Assembly (NCBI GenBank): GCA_018675335.1
Contig: JABGYH010000005.1
Span: 1-64,000 of the forward strand
Direction of reading: 5' to 3'
Origin: Candidatus Woesearchaeota archaeon
Lineage (GTDB): Archaea > Nanobdellota > Nanobdellia > Woesearchaeales > UBA11576
DNA: 64,000 nt
The notes under the pieces were generated by a model, which saw only the letters and a program-made list of their open reading frames with translations, was not told the origin of the DNA and did not search any database. The position numbers and the translations under genes were made by a program. Below, one piece after another: positions 52,746-60,882 of this stretch. The stretch's first letter is position 1. Every line of letters starts with the position of its first letter.

Positions 52746-53108
52746 ATGAAATCTAACGAATTAATTGAATGGAAAGAAAAAGTAACGTCTGCAACATCTT
52801 GGACAGAACTTATTGGAAAAGAACAAGCTAAACTATATAGATCAAGCATCGAAATGGGTTTACCAATTAAAATTGGTCAAGATCCTAAATTTCCTTTAGT
52901 ACTGGGCACAACTCTAGACTATGGTGCAACATACCGTTTTGAAGAAATGGTTCAAACAAAAACTCCTGATCAAGAAAAACAACCTGATTGGTGTGGCAAT
53001 TATATGAATGAACAAGGCAAGCACTTTCAAATTTTATCTGCAGCAGGAGTTCCAGTCATACAAACACCAAAAGGAACTAGAAGCTTCTACTCGGCGAGAA
53101 ACATTTAA
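52746..53108 (+). CDS. Uncharacterised small protein
   Basis: A 120-residue soluble protein with GAGG-type ribosome site AAGAAGAGGTTAAAAC. It contains no motif I know; the central part reads like a beta-rich fold (PLVLGTTLDYGATYRFEEMV). Flanked by T-rich sequence on the right (53178-53215), so it is probably monocistronic. Confidence 0.42.
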   Translation: MKSNELIEWKEKVTSATSWTELIGKEQAKLYRSSIEMGLPIKIGQDPKFPLVLGTTLDYGATYRFEEMVQTKTPDQEKQPDWCGNYMNEQGKHFQILSAAGVPVIQTPKGTRSFYSARNI

Positions 53109-53264
53109 CATGAAAAAATCAAACTAAATCATATGTAACTCCTCAACAAGTTTACGAAATTTTACAATAAACCAATCAAATTTTTTCTTTTCAATCATTT
53201 ATGACTTTTTTGTCCCACTTTGTTCTACTGAGTTACAGATTTATTTAAAAAGGAATTTGCCTTA

Positions 53265-53273
53265 TTTATAAAT
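53265..53273 (+). promoter_or_regulatory. TATA box of the duplicated nucleotidyltransferase gene
   Basis: TTTATAAAT 77 bp before ATG 53350, giving a leader of about 50 bases that ends in GAGAGGTTGATTAAAT, with a ribosome site. Confidence 0.5.
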
Positions 53274-53349
53274 AGAGACTATTTAAATCACAGTCTTAAA
53301 TTCATAAAATTAAACAATTAAATCAAAACGCATGAGAGGTTGATTAAAT

Positions 53350-55233
53350 ATGGCAAAAAAAACAACTACTAAAAAAGAAAAATCAAAAACAAATGAAGAA
53401 AAAGCACCTGCCGAATCTAGCGCACCTAAAGCTCCAGTGTCACCTGAACAAGCAGAAGAAATGATGAAAAATTTACCGCAAGATGTTCAAGACAAATTAG
53501 CAAACATCAAAGTTAAGTTAGACAAATTCCAAAAAGATATTGTGAAAAAATTTGATCAATATATCATGGGAGTTTCACTTCTTCCACCACCCCAAGATAA
53601 AGAGGGAAAAGTTGACAAAGATAAAATTAATGTTTTAGTTCTTGTTGACGATACAGATTCTAAAAAAATGAGTAAGTTTGAACTAAAAGACAAACTTTCA
53701 GCAATCATGATCAAGATGGGTCAAGAAATTGACAGCAATATTGTTGTTCAAACAATTATTCTTAGTGAAGTTTGGCAAAGTTGTTATGATGGAAAATATG
53801 ATGTTTTAAAACTTATTGCAATGAGTGCTCCAGTTTATGATACAGGTATGATGTCTGCATTAAAAATTGGTGAAATTCACAGAACAATGGTTTTGAAAAA
53901 ATTCGAAAAATATATTGTTTCGTATATTTTATTTGGATCATTAACTCGAGGTCAAGCAACTTCAGAATCAGACATTGATGTAGCAATTGTTGTTGACGAT
54001 ACAGATGTTAAAAAAATGACTCGTGCAGAACTTAAAGATAAACTTAGAGCAATTATTATGGGAATGGGAATTGAAGCAGGAGAAATGACTGGCATCAAAA
54101 ACAAACTCAATATTCAAGTTTATATTTTAACTGATTTCTGGGACAGTGTAAAAGAAGCAAATCCAGTTATATTTACAATTTTAAGAGATGGTATTCCATT
54201 ATATGATCGTGGAATGTTTATGCCTTGGAAACAATTATTACGAATGGGTAAAATAAAACCAAGCATGGAAGCAATTGACATGTTCATGAGTAGTGGAGAA
54301 CAATTAGTAACAAGAGTTAAAGGAAGATTAAAAGGTCTGGTTGAAGCAGATATTTATTGGTCAACTCTAACACCATCTCAAGCAGCTTTAATGTTATATG
54401 GAATTCCACCACCAACTCCAAAAGAAACCGTTAATTTGTTAGAAGAAGTTTTTGTTAAAAAAGAGAAACTTCTCGAGCAGAAATATGTAGATATCATGAA
54501 AGATATTGTAAAATACTACAAAGGCATTGAACATGGTACAATCAAAGAAGTTAGTGGAAAAGAAATTGATGAGCTACTCGACAAATCAGAAAAATATCTT
54601 GCAAGAATTAAACGTCTTTTTGCACAAATTGAAAAACAAAAAGAACAAGAAAGTGTTTTACATGTTTATGAAACAGTTGTAACAATTGTTCGTGATGTTT
54701 TAAAACTTGAAGGTATTGAAAGATCTAAAGATATCGAAATTATGAAACTTTTTGAAACTGAACTTGTTCATAATGGTAAAATTCCTGAAAAATATCACCG
54801 AATGTTAACTGAAATTATGCAAGCTAAGAAAGATTACGACGAGAAAAAACTAACCAAAGTAGAAATTGAAAAAGTGAAAAAGACTAGTAAAGAAATGGTT
54901 AAGTTTTTAATTGAGTACATGCAAAGAAAACGTGGAAGAGAATTAGAAAGAGCAAGAATTAGAGTCAAACACGGAGATAAATATGGTGAAGTAATAATGC
55001 TAGGAAAACAAGCTTTCGTTTTTATTGACATTGATTCAGAAACTAAAGAAGTTAAAAAAGCAGACATCAATCCTAAAGGAAAATTAATTAATTATAATGA
55101 ATCAACTTTAGAAGAATATGAAAAAGCTCTTGCTGAAATTGATATTCCCGCAAAAGTTTTCTTAAAAGAACCAATCTTTGAAGATCTTAAAGAAATCTTT
55201 GGAAAAGATGTAGAAATTTTATGGAATTATTAA
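53350..55233 (+). CDS. Duplicated pol-beta-type nucleotidyltransferase with helical C-terminus
   Basis: A 627-residue protein. A low-complexity N-terminus (residues 1-45) is followed by two related nucleotidyltransferase-like units. Unit 1 (about 60-180) has INVLVLVDDTDSKKMSKFELKDKLSAI but no GS motif. Unit 2 (about 190-320) has ILFGSLTRGQATSESDIDVAIVVDDTDVKKMTRAELKDKLRAI, i.e. the complete GS...DxD active site. Residues 320-535 are helical, in the place of the HEPN domain found beside MNT nucleotidyltransferases, and the end is a small beta domain. Only the second unit can be catalytic. Adenylylation of a protein or RNA is possible. Confidence 0.7.
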   Translation: MAKKTTTKKEKSKTNEEKAPAESSAPKAPVSPEQAEEMMKNLPQDVQDKLANIKVKLDKFQKDIVKKFDQYIMGVSLLPPPQDKEGKVDKDKINVLVLVDDTDSKKMSKFELKDKLSAIMIKMGQEIDSNIVVQTIILSEVWQSCYDGKYDVLKLIAMSAPVYDTGMMSALKIGEIHRTMVLKKFEKYIVSYILFGSLTRGQATSESDIDVAIVVDDTDVKKMTRAELKDKLRAIIMGMGIEAGEMTGIKNKLNIQVYILTDFWDSVKEANPVIFTILRDGIPLYDRGMFMPWKQLLRMGKIKPSMEAIDMFMSSGEQLVTRVKGRLKGLVEADIYWSTLTPSQAALMLYGIPPPTPKETVNLLEEVFVKKEKLLEQKYVDIMKDIVKYYKGIEHGTIKEVSGKEIDELLDKSEKYLARIKRLFAQIEKQKEQESVLHVYETVVTIVRDVLKLEGIERSKDIEIMKLFETELVHNGKIPEKYHRMLTEIMQAKKDYDEKKLTKVEIEKVKKTSKEMVKFLIEYMQRKRGRELERARIRVKHGDKYGEVIMLGKQAFVFIDIDSETKEVKKADINPKGKLINYNESTLEEYEKALAEIDIPAKVFLKEPIFEDLKEIFGKDVEILWNY

Positions 55234-55275
55234 TTAAAATTACAAATTAATAATCAACCAAAGAAAATCAAAAAT

Positions 55276-55325
55276 ATTTTTTAAATTTTTTATTATCTTC
55301 TTTTTCTTATTTTTACAACACACAT
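55276..55325 (+). terminator. T-rich terminator after the nucleotidyltransferase gene
   Basis: Several T-runs (ATATTTTTTAAATTTTTTA, CTTCTTTTTCTTATTTTTA) begin about 45 bp after the stop. No gene is seen in the rest of the 276-bp gap apart from the next promoter. Confidence 0.4.
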
Positions 55326-55431
55326 TTTTCTTTTTGTTATAATCGTATTATCCTACACACAATTAACAACTAATAACTAACAGAATGAATGATGTAGAAA
55401 TCACCCCCAAATAGTAACAATTTCAGGAACA

Positions 55432-55440
55432 TTTATAAAT
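55432..55440 (+). promoter_or_regulatory. TATA box of the LysRS-like gene
   Basis: AGGAACA followed by TTTATAAAT, 78 bp before ATG 55510. No ribosome site is obvious in the A-rich leader. Confidence 0.5.
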
Positions 55441-55509
55441 AAACAATTAAATAATTAAAAATCAGAAGAAAAAATCATCAAAAATTTAACAATTTTAACA
55501 ATACACAAA

Positions 55510-56493
55510 ATGGGCGAAGGAACAGTAATACACACAGACCTAGCAGAAATTACTGCAGGAGAATATACTCGAGTTAGTCTTGGACTCAAACCTTCCGGCT
55601 TAATTCATCTAGGTACTGCAATCACATTTTTACAAGGAGTACTTGCAGCCCAAGCGAATGATTCAGGAATTGTGGATGTATCAATAATGGATCTTGATTT
55701 TGATTATCAACGCGGACGTAGTTTTATTTCTTTTCTTCAAAAACCAGATAGTGAAGAATGTCACGAATTAATGAAAGAACACACATTAGAAGAATCAAAA
55801 CAAATGCTTGGCGAAATGTGCGCAGTTTTAGGATTTGATCCAAAAAAAATAAACTTAAACTATTTTAGTGAAGTTACAAACACAGATGCATTTCAAGAAT
55901 TACTATCATCATTATTTAGAGAAGATACTAGTCGAAGAATTTTAAGACAACACTTAATTGGAAATAGAGCAAAAAGTACGAGTCTTTTAGCCCCAATTTG
56001 TGAATGTGGATATGCATCAACAGTGCCACCAGTAATAACAACTAATGAGACTGAAGTAAATTTAAGAAGTACTTGTTATAATGAGTTATGTGATGTCAAC
56101 AGATTTATGGTTAATTTAACAGATCCTAAAAAAGTAAATTTATTTTATCTTCTTGATCCAATTAGAGATTTAATTCCTAATGGATTTGGACAAGTAACTG
56201 ATTTACACATGTTCGGAGGAGATTATGGAAATCCTTACGGAGAATCAAAAACTTGCAAAGCAGATAGAGTTATGGGTTTAATGAATGCAATATCTGATAT
56301 CCCTCCCGATGTATATGTAGGTCCACTACTAAGATTTAATGGAACTAAACTAGGAAAATCTCAAGGAGGAAGTTATGAAATTACAAAAATGAGAACACAA
56401 TTTCCCGATTGGGTTGAAAGACTTTATGATCTTCTTAAAAAAAATCCCGACAGAGTAATTGAAATGGATAAAAATGAAATGTATTTTAAATAA
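55510..56493 (+). CDS. Class I lysyl-tRNA synthetase-like protein without anticodon domain
   Basis: The catalytic core of a class I aminoacyl-tRNA synthetase closest to LysRS-I. GLKPSGLIHLGTAITFLQG holds the HIGH-type motif (HLGT), FGGDYGNPYGESKTC matches the LysRS-I GGKDHxxxGGS region, CECGYASTVPP...CYNELC is a zinc ribbon, and NGTKLGKSQGG stands for KMSKS. At 327 residues it lacks the roughly 200-residue helical anticodon-binding domain. It may activate an amino acid for a non-standard purpose or act as a truncated synthetase. It is monocistronic and converges on the CoA cluster. Confidence 0.72.
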   Translation: MGEGTVIHTDLAEITAGEYTRVSLGLKPSGLIHLGTAITFLQGVLAAQANDSGIVDVSIMDLDFDYQRGRSFISFLQKPDSEECHELMKEHTLEESKQMLGEMCAVLGFDPKKINLNYFSEVTNTDAFQELLSSLFREDTSRRILRQHLIGNRAKSTSLLAPICECGYASTVPPVITTNETEVNLRSTCYNELCDVNRFMVNLTDPKKVNLFYLLDPIRDLIPNGFGQVTDLHMFGGDYGNPYGESKTCKADRVMGLMNAISDIPPDVYVGPLLRFNGTKLGKSQGGSYEITKMRTQFPDWVERLYDLLKKNPDRVIEMDKNEMYFK

Positions 56494-56540
56494 CTAACAA
56501 ATAATAAAAAAAATATTTAATCTAAAAAAATATTTTTAAT

Positions 56541-57716
56541 TCACAATCCTAATTCGCTTTGTAAATATTCAACACATGCCCCAACTGAACGATCAAGATC
56601 TTTTAATGACCCACTATTATCAACAACATATTCAAATCCAGTTCCTGATACTGCAATTTCTGCATTTATTATTCTACTCCTATCAGAATCACTCATTTGT
56701 GCACCAACTCTTTTTCTAAAAACTGAAGCAGGAATTCCCCTATAATCTAAACATCGTTGTTCACGAATAGCTAAATCACCAGTTACATGAATCACATTAT
56801 TATTTCCCATGTAAATCATACCTTTATCAGCAATTAATGCAGCATTAACTAATACCAATCCTTCAAAGCCCTCTTTTTGTCGTCGATATTCTCGATCGAG
56901 TGCAGGATAAATAATTCCTTCTAATTTTTCACGATATTTCACTGAAGAGAATGCGACCTTTCCAAGTTTTGCTTTATCAATTGCACCATCCGAACCTAAA
57001 ACTGCAGGACCAAACGCTTCAATCACATCTGCAACAACGCGATTATGATATGGACATTCTGAATTAAAGTAAAGTCCTTCAACCAGCACATCAAGATCTA
57101 AATCTAAAACTGGAAACCTGGCTTGCGCAGCAATTAATTTTCCAACTTTGGTTTTTCCACTACCCATTCCACCAGTCAACCCAACAATTCTTTGATGTAA
57201 TAATTTTTCTTCAAGTGCTTGTTTAACATTTAATGGAACAAACTCATGAACTGGTCCGCCTGCAAGTAATGTGTCTTTAATATATGAACTTGATAGTGCT
57301 TTTTCATTTTCCCCAGATTTAACAAAAATTGGAGTGGATTCAGATCCTAATTTTTTATACCACCAATCAAGATCAACTTCGAAATCAAAATCTGTCGAAT
57401 TTCTAAGTCCTCTCAATAAAAAATCGACTCGATTCGCATACAAAAAATCAGGCAATAAATTCCCAAATCTAACAACTTCAACAGTAGGAAATTTTGCTAA
57501 AGCTTTCGTGGTTAACTCAGCTCGCTCACCACCACTAAATGCATATCTTGATTTTTTTCGGGGATTATCAGCAATCACAACCCATAATTTTTCAAATAGA
57601 GGTGCGAAAGTTTCAACTACACTAACATGCCCATTATGTAATGGATCTGCAGATAATGGATATACTGCATTCAACTTTTTTGTACCTAATATTGGTTCAC
57701 TCATGGGTTCACTCAT
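56541..57716 (-). CDS. coaDE: Bifunctional phosphopantetheine adenylyltransferase/dephospho-CoA kinase
   Basis: Last two steps of CoA synthesis in one chain. Residues 10-160 are a bacterial-type CoaD: VYPLSADPLHNGHVSVVE (HxGH), VIADNPRKKSRY, VDFLLRGLRNSTDFDFE and ALSSSYIKDTL. Residues 190-390 are CoaE: GLTGGMGSGKTKVGKLI, FPVLDLDLDVLVEGLY, VIEAFGPAVL and VLVNAALIADKG. Most archaea use unrelated or distantly related enzymes for these steps. Start ATG 57716, with GGTGATTTTA before it; it overlaps the GNAT gene by 8 bp. The order resembles human COASY but the CoaD half is of the bacterial branch. Confidence 0.88.
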   Translation of the reverse strand: MSEPMSEPILGTKKLNAVYPLSADPLHNGHVSVVETFAPLFEKLWVVIADNPRKKSRYAFSGGERAELTTKALAKFPTVEVVRFGNLLPDFLYANRVDFLLRGLRNSTDFDFEVDLDWWYKKLGSESTPIFVKSGENEKALSSSYIKDTLLAGGPVHEFVPLNVKQALEEKLLHQRIVGLTGGMGSGKTKVGKLIAAQARFPVLDLDLDVLVEGLYFNSECPYHNRVVADVIEAFGPAVLGSDGAIDKAKLGKVAFSSVKYREKLEGIIYPALDREYRRQKEGFEGLVLVNAALIADKGMIYMGNNNVIHVTGDLAIREQRCLDYRGIPASVFRKRVGAQMSDSDRSRIINAEIAVSGTGFEYVVDNSGSLKDLDRSVGACVEYLQSELGL

Positions 57717-58389
57717 TAAAATCACCACCATTATTTGTTAAACATTTACTCAAATCAGCAACAGGAGTAGTAGTTAAATCATTTTCAGTCTCAGCATCAT
57801 TTATGCTAGAATCAGCTCTTTTTTGTCGCGTGCCATAAATATCTACAGTTTCAGCACACAAGTATTTACTACAAATGAATACGTCTTTATAAAAATAATG
57901 ATTCTCCACCACTTGTGTTTCATATCCATGTTCTTCTAAGAACGTTTGAACCCCACAATCATCAATTGTTTCCACCTGCATTTTATGATCTCCGAGTTCC
58001 AAACAAACATATTCTATTTGTCCAAGAACTTGAGTTCCAATTCCTTTTCCACGCACAGTACTTGATAAAAACAAATACATCGAAGAAACTCCCCCCAATC
58101 TATGCAGTTTCATAATTCCAACTGAATTTGTTTTTCCCCCACTAATTTGATTAATCGAATATGTTTCTCGATTACTTTGAATATGCAAATACACATCTTC
58201 CCAATCAACTCCAAATACTTTTTTAAGATGAGAAACGTATTCTTGTTCGACATCACAAAATTCACTCATAATCCCTGCACCACCCAAATCATCCAAATTA
58301 CCCAAATTACCCAAATCACCTAACTCACCTATCTCATCCAAATCACAGTCCAACAAACCCTCTTCAATTAATTTTATTTCAATTGTCAT
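57709..58389 (-). CDS. GNAT-family acetyltransferase with LGxL-repeat N-terminus
   Basis: The acetyl-CoA-binding core is readable: SVGIMKLHRLGGVSSMYLFLSSTVRGKGIGTQVLGQIE (RxxGxG loop), then VETIDDCGVQTFLEEHGYE and the closing strand. Residues 12-40 are an acidic repeat (ELGDLGNLGNLDDLGG) encoded by 9-bp tandem repeats. Its substrate is unknown; the CoA cluster context may be direct (acylation of a CoA intermediate) or accidental. It overlaps the start of coaDE, so the two are coupled. Confidence 0.72.
   Translation of the reverse strand: MTIEIKLIEEGLLDCDLDEIGELGDLGNLGNLDDLGGAGIMSEFCDVEQEYVSHLKKVFGVDWEDVYLHIQSNRETYSINQISGGKTNSVGIMKLHRLGGVSSMYLFLSSTVRGKGIGTQVLGQIEYVCLELGDHKMQVETIDDCGVQTFLEEHGYETQVVENHYFYKDVFICSKYLCAETVDIYGTRQKRADSSINDAETENDLTTTPVADLSKCLTNNGGDFNE
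58283..58345. repeat. Seven 9-bp tandem repeats inside the GNAT gene
   Basis: Imperfect copies of CCCAAATCA/CCCAAATTA in a row (63 bp). They encode an in-frame LGx tripeptide repeat, so copy-number change would alter length without a frameshift. Confidence 0.75.
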
Positions 58390-58413
58390 ATATTCTCACC
58401 CTAAAAATTTAAT

Positions 58414-59691
58414 TTATTCTAGATTTTTCCCTGACTTTAATTTTTGATAATTGTTCATGGCAATATTCAAATCTTTACCAACAATTATTTGCCCATGATT
58501 TAACAAATTAACAACCACTCCCTCTCCCAAAAACTTTATTGCTTCAGTTGCAAGCTCCATTGTCCCACAAGGATACGCAACTTTTGTAGATGGAATATTT
58601 TGCATAGAAAGTAAATTTACATCATGAGTATGAATTATCGCACCCACATCAGGTCGTCCTAAATAAATCAAATAGTGCATTAAAGATTCTGATGATGGTT
58701 CTTTTTTTCCTTGATAAATTTCTAAGTTACAATTAACATCAACATCAGTTACATAAACTAAATCATTTTGTCCTAAATTTGTTTTATCTGCTTTTTTTGC
58801 AGTTATCAAAAATCCCCCCCCACAAGAAACACTAATATTTCCAAATGTTCCTCCATCCCATTTTGGCAATGCAGAATACATAGCAAGTTTACCCCCCACC
58901 CACCTAAATTTTTCTAAAAAACTCTTTAATTTCTGTTCATTCACATCAATTATTTTTTTGCTTGTTTTATAAATGCCAAATCGAGTTACATTTAGTCTAT
59001 TTTCTAAATGATCTGCTAGCCCTTTTGCAATACTTAATTTATCGCCATACCAAGAATAACCTTGTTCAGGTGTAACAATTACTGCTCGGTGACTTTTGCA
59101 ACTAACTTCTTCTAATAAATTTGCAACAACTAAATTTGAATGATTTTTTAATAATTCCAAATAAACTTTTTCTTTAAATTCTTCTTCACTCTTTCCAGTC
59201 TCTAATTTAAATGTTATTTGAAATGGTTTTTTATCCATTTGTTTTAATTCTTCACGCATCTTCCAAATAATTTTTTGTGTTGGAATAAACTTAACGTTTA
59301 AACCCGTGCCACTTCTAATTTTTTTATCAATAAATTCAGACGGAACATAATCAAGTACTGCAGCAGCATAAATTATTGCATCAAACTCTTCCTTCCTCAC
59401 CAATGTTTTCATTTCTTCCAACATTTCAACAGGTGTTTCTACATTCAAAACTTTCAAATAACTTGGAGGCATGAATCTGCCAGGACCATAAACTAAAGTT
59501 ACCTCTGCCCCCCTCAAATATAATTCATTAGCAATTTTTATTCCAAGTTCACCCGAAGATCGATTTTCAATATAACGCACTCTATCAATTTTTCCACGAG
59601 TAGGACCTGCATTAATCAAAAACTTTTTACCTTTTAAGTTAGATGAACTTTTCATTCGACAAAACTTAACTTTCATTTTTTCTACATTCAT
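58414..59691 (-). CDS. coaB: Phosphopantothenate-cysteine ligase fused to class II aldolase/adducin domain
   Basis: Residues 15-225 (from the chosen start) are CoaB: KKFLINAGPTRGKIDRVRYIENRSSGELG, VTLVYGP, DAIIYAAAVLDYVPS and KIRSG. The CoaC decarboxylase half of usual CoaBC is missing. Residues 235-425 are a class II aldolase-type domain: WDGGTFGNISVSCGGGFLITA, VGAIIHTHDVNLLSM with two metal-binding histidines, and VVNLLNHGQIIVGKDL with the third. The start ATG 59691 follows GGAGGAAAAA. I know no standard step of CoA synthesis for the aldolase domain, so it may supply a precursor or replace a missing enzyme. Confidence 0.82.
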   Translation of the reverse strand: MNVEKMKVKFCRMKSSSNLKGKKFLINAGPTRGKIDRVRYIENRSSGELGIKIANELYLRGAEVTLVYGPGRFMPPSYLKVLNVETPVEMLEEMKTLVRKEEFDAIIYAAAVLDYVPSEFIDKKIRSGTGLNVKFIPTQKIIWKMREELKQMDKKPFQITFKLETGKSEEEFKEKVYLELLKNHSNLVVANLLEEVSCKSHRAVIVTPEQGYSWYGDKLSIAKGLADHLENRLNVTRFGIYKTSKKIIDVNEQKLKSFLEKFRWVGGKLAMYSALPKWDGGTFGNISVSCGGGFLITAKKADKTNLGQNDLVYVTDVDVNCNLEIYQGKKEPSSESLMHYLIYLGRPDVGAIIHTHDVNLLSMQNIPSTKVAYPCGTMELATEAIKFLGEGVVVNLLNHGQIIVGKDLNIAMNNYQKLKSGKNLE

Positions 59692-59795
59692 TTTTTCCTC
59701 CATAGCTATCACTAAGTAAAATATAATTTCAAAAACCAAAAAAAAACCTAAAAAAAACCAAAATTAAAAATCAATAATCCAAACATACTTTCCCC

Positions 59796-60143
59796 CTAAC
59801 TCAAATATCTCACAAATGAATTATTGCAATCAACCAATATACAAGTTGGTTTTTTAACAAAATCCATTAATTCAAAACTCATAATAATTATTTCATCTCT
59901 TTTTTTTATTAAATGAGCAGCAGCACCATTCATACAAATTTGCCCACTTCCACGTGTTCCCGAAATTACATAAGTTTCAAGTCGAGAACCATTAGTATTA
60001 TCTACAACTAAAACTTTTTCATATTCTAATAGTCCTGCAAGTTCCATTAACTGTTCATCAATTGTTATACTGCCAACATAACTCAAGTCAGCTTCCGTAA
60101 CTATTGCTTTATGAATTTTTGATCTTAACATTTGTTTCATCAT
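59796..60143 (-). CDS. panD: Aspartate 1-decarboxylase (pyruvoyl type)
   Basis: Makes beta-alanine for pantothenate. From ATG 60143 it aligns residue by residue with bacterial PanD: MMKQMLRSKIHKAIVTEADL, self-cleavage pair Gly24-Ser25 in YVGSITID, active-site Lys9 and His11, NGSRLETY (Arg54, Tyr58) and NGAAAHLI. The 115-residue length is close to the bacterial one with a shorter tail. Most archaea use a PLP-dependent decarboxylase instead, so this looks like an acquired bacterial gene. It overlaps the Nudix stop and shares its AGGAGGTGAT. Confidence 0.93.
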   Translation of the reverse strand: MMKQMLRSKIHKAIVTEADLSYVGSITIDEQLMELAGLLEYEKVLVVDNTNGSRLETYVISGTRGSGQICMNGAAAHLIKKRDEIIIMSFELMDFVKKPTCILVDCNNSFVRYLS

Positions 60144-60748
60144 CAATCACCTCCTGTTCTTTTTAACAAACCTTTATTTTTTGATAAGCTCAACAGTGCT
60201 TCTAAACTTATTCTAGATATTTTTATTTTACTAGAATCATGATCACCAATTAATGAATTAACTTCACCCCAAACTAGATTATCAACCTCAGAACTTAATT
60301 GAGGAGTTTGAGAATAAGGCATTGGAGCAGCATACATGTCAACTCTGCATTCACGTTCGCCAAGAGTAGTAATTGAGGTAAATAGATATGTTAATTGAGA
60401 TTGATCTATGCTAACACCTATCTCTTCTTCTACTTCTCGAACACCTGTTCGCTTAAGATCCCAATACTTTATTTCTTCAAAATCTTGTTTACCGCCTGGA
60501 AAAACATATTCGCCAGGATAATGTCTAAAGTTATCAGGCCGTTTTGTGAGTAATACTTCCAAGTTTGCATCCCGCTCAATATCAACATCAGAATTTAATG
60601 CTAATATGGGAGAATAATATTTAGAAGATTGCAAATGAGACGGCAATACTCTCCTATATAATATTACTTGTGCAGCCAAAATATATCCCGATTCAATGCC
60701 AACACTTTCACCATCTAAACTAACTCCATTTTTTTGTTGTTCATTCAT
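60143..60748 (-). CDS. Nudix hydrolase resembling CoA diphosphatase
   Basis: The text TKRPDNFRHYPGEYVFPGGKQDFEEIKYWDLKRTGVREVEEEIGVS resembles the NudL/NUDT7 type CoA diphosphatases: an RxxxxRxxxG lead into FPGGKxD and the Nudix box REVEEEIG. That predicts cleavage of CoA to 3',5'-ADP and phosphopantetheine. Start ATG 60748 follows TTGTGATAAAC; GTG 60757 is the alternative. It heads the CoA cluster and overlaps panD, which supports a role in CoA turnover. Confidence 0.75.
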   Translation of the reverse strand: MNEQQKNGVSLDGESVGIESGYILAAQVILYRRVLPSHLQSSKYYSPILALNSDVDIERDANLEVLLTKRPDNFRHYPGEYVFPGGKQDFEEIKYWDLKRTGVREVEEEIGVSIDQSQLTYLFTSITTLGERECRVDMYAAPMPYSQTPQLSSEVDNLVWGEVNSLIGDHDSSKIKISRISLEALLSLSKNKGLLKRTGGD

Positions 60749-60882
60749 GTTTATCACAAGAATAACTAGCCAACGCCAAAATTTAAAGATTATCCCTAAA
60801 TCTTTAAAGAACCCTAAAGATTAGAAAAAAAATTTAAAAAAAACAAAAAGTTTAAATATAAATAAAAACATTCAATTAAATT

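Noticed and set aside
53350-55233. Complete MNT/HEPN toxin-antitoxin module
   Set aside because: I could not identify the HEPN RxxxxH motif with confidence and everything is in one chain, so only the nucleotidyltransferase call is kept.
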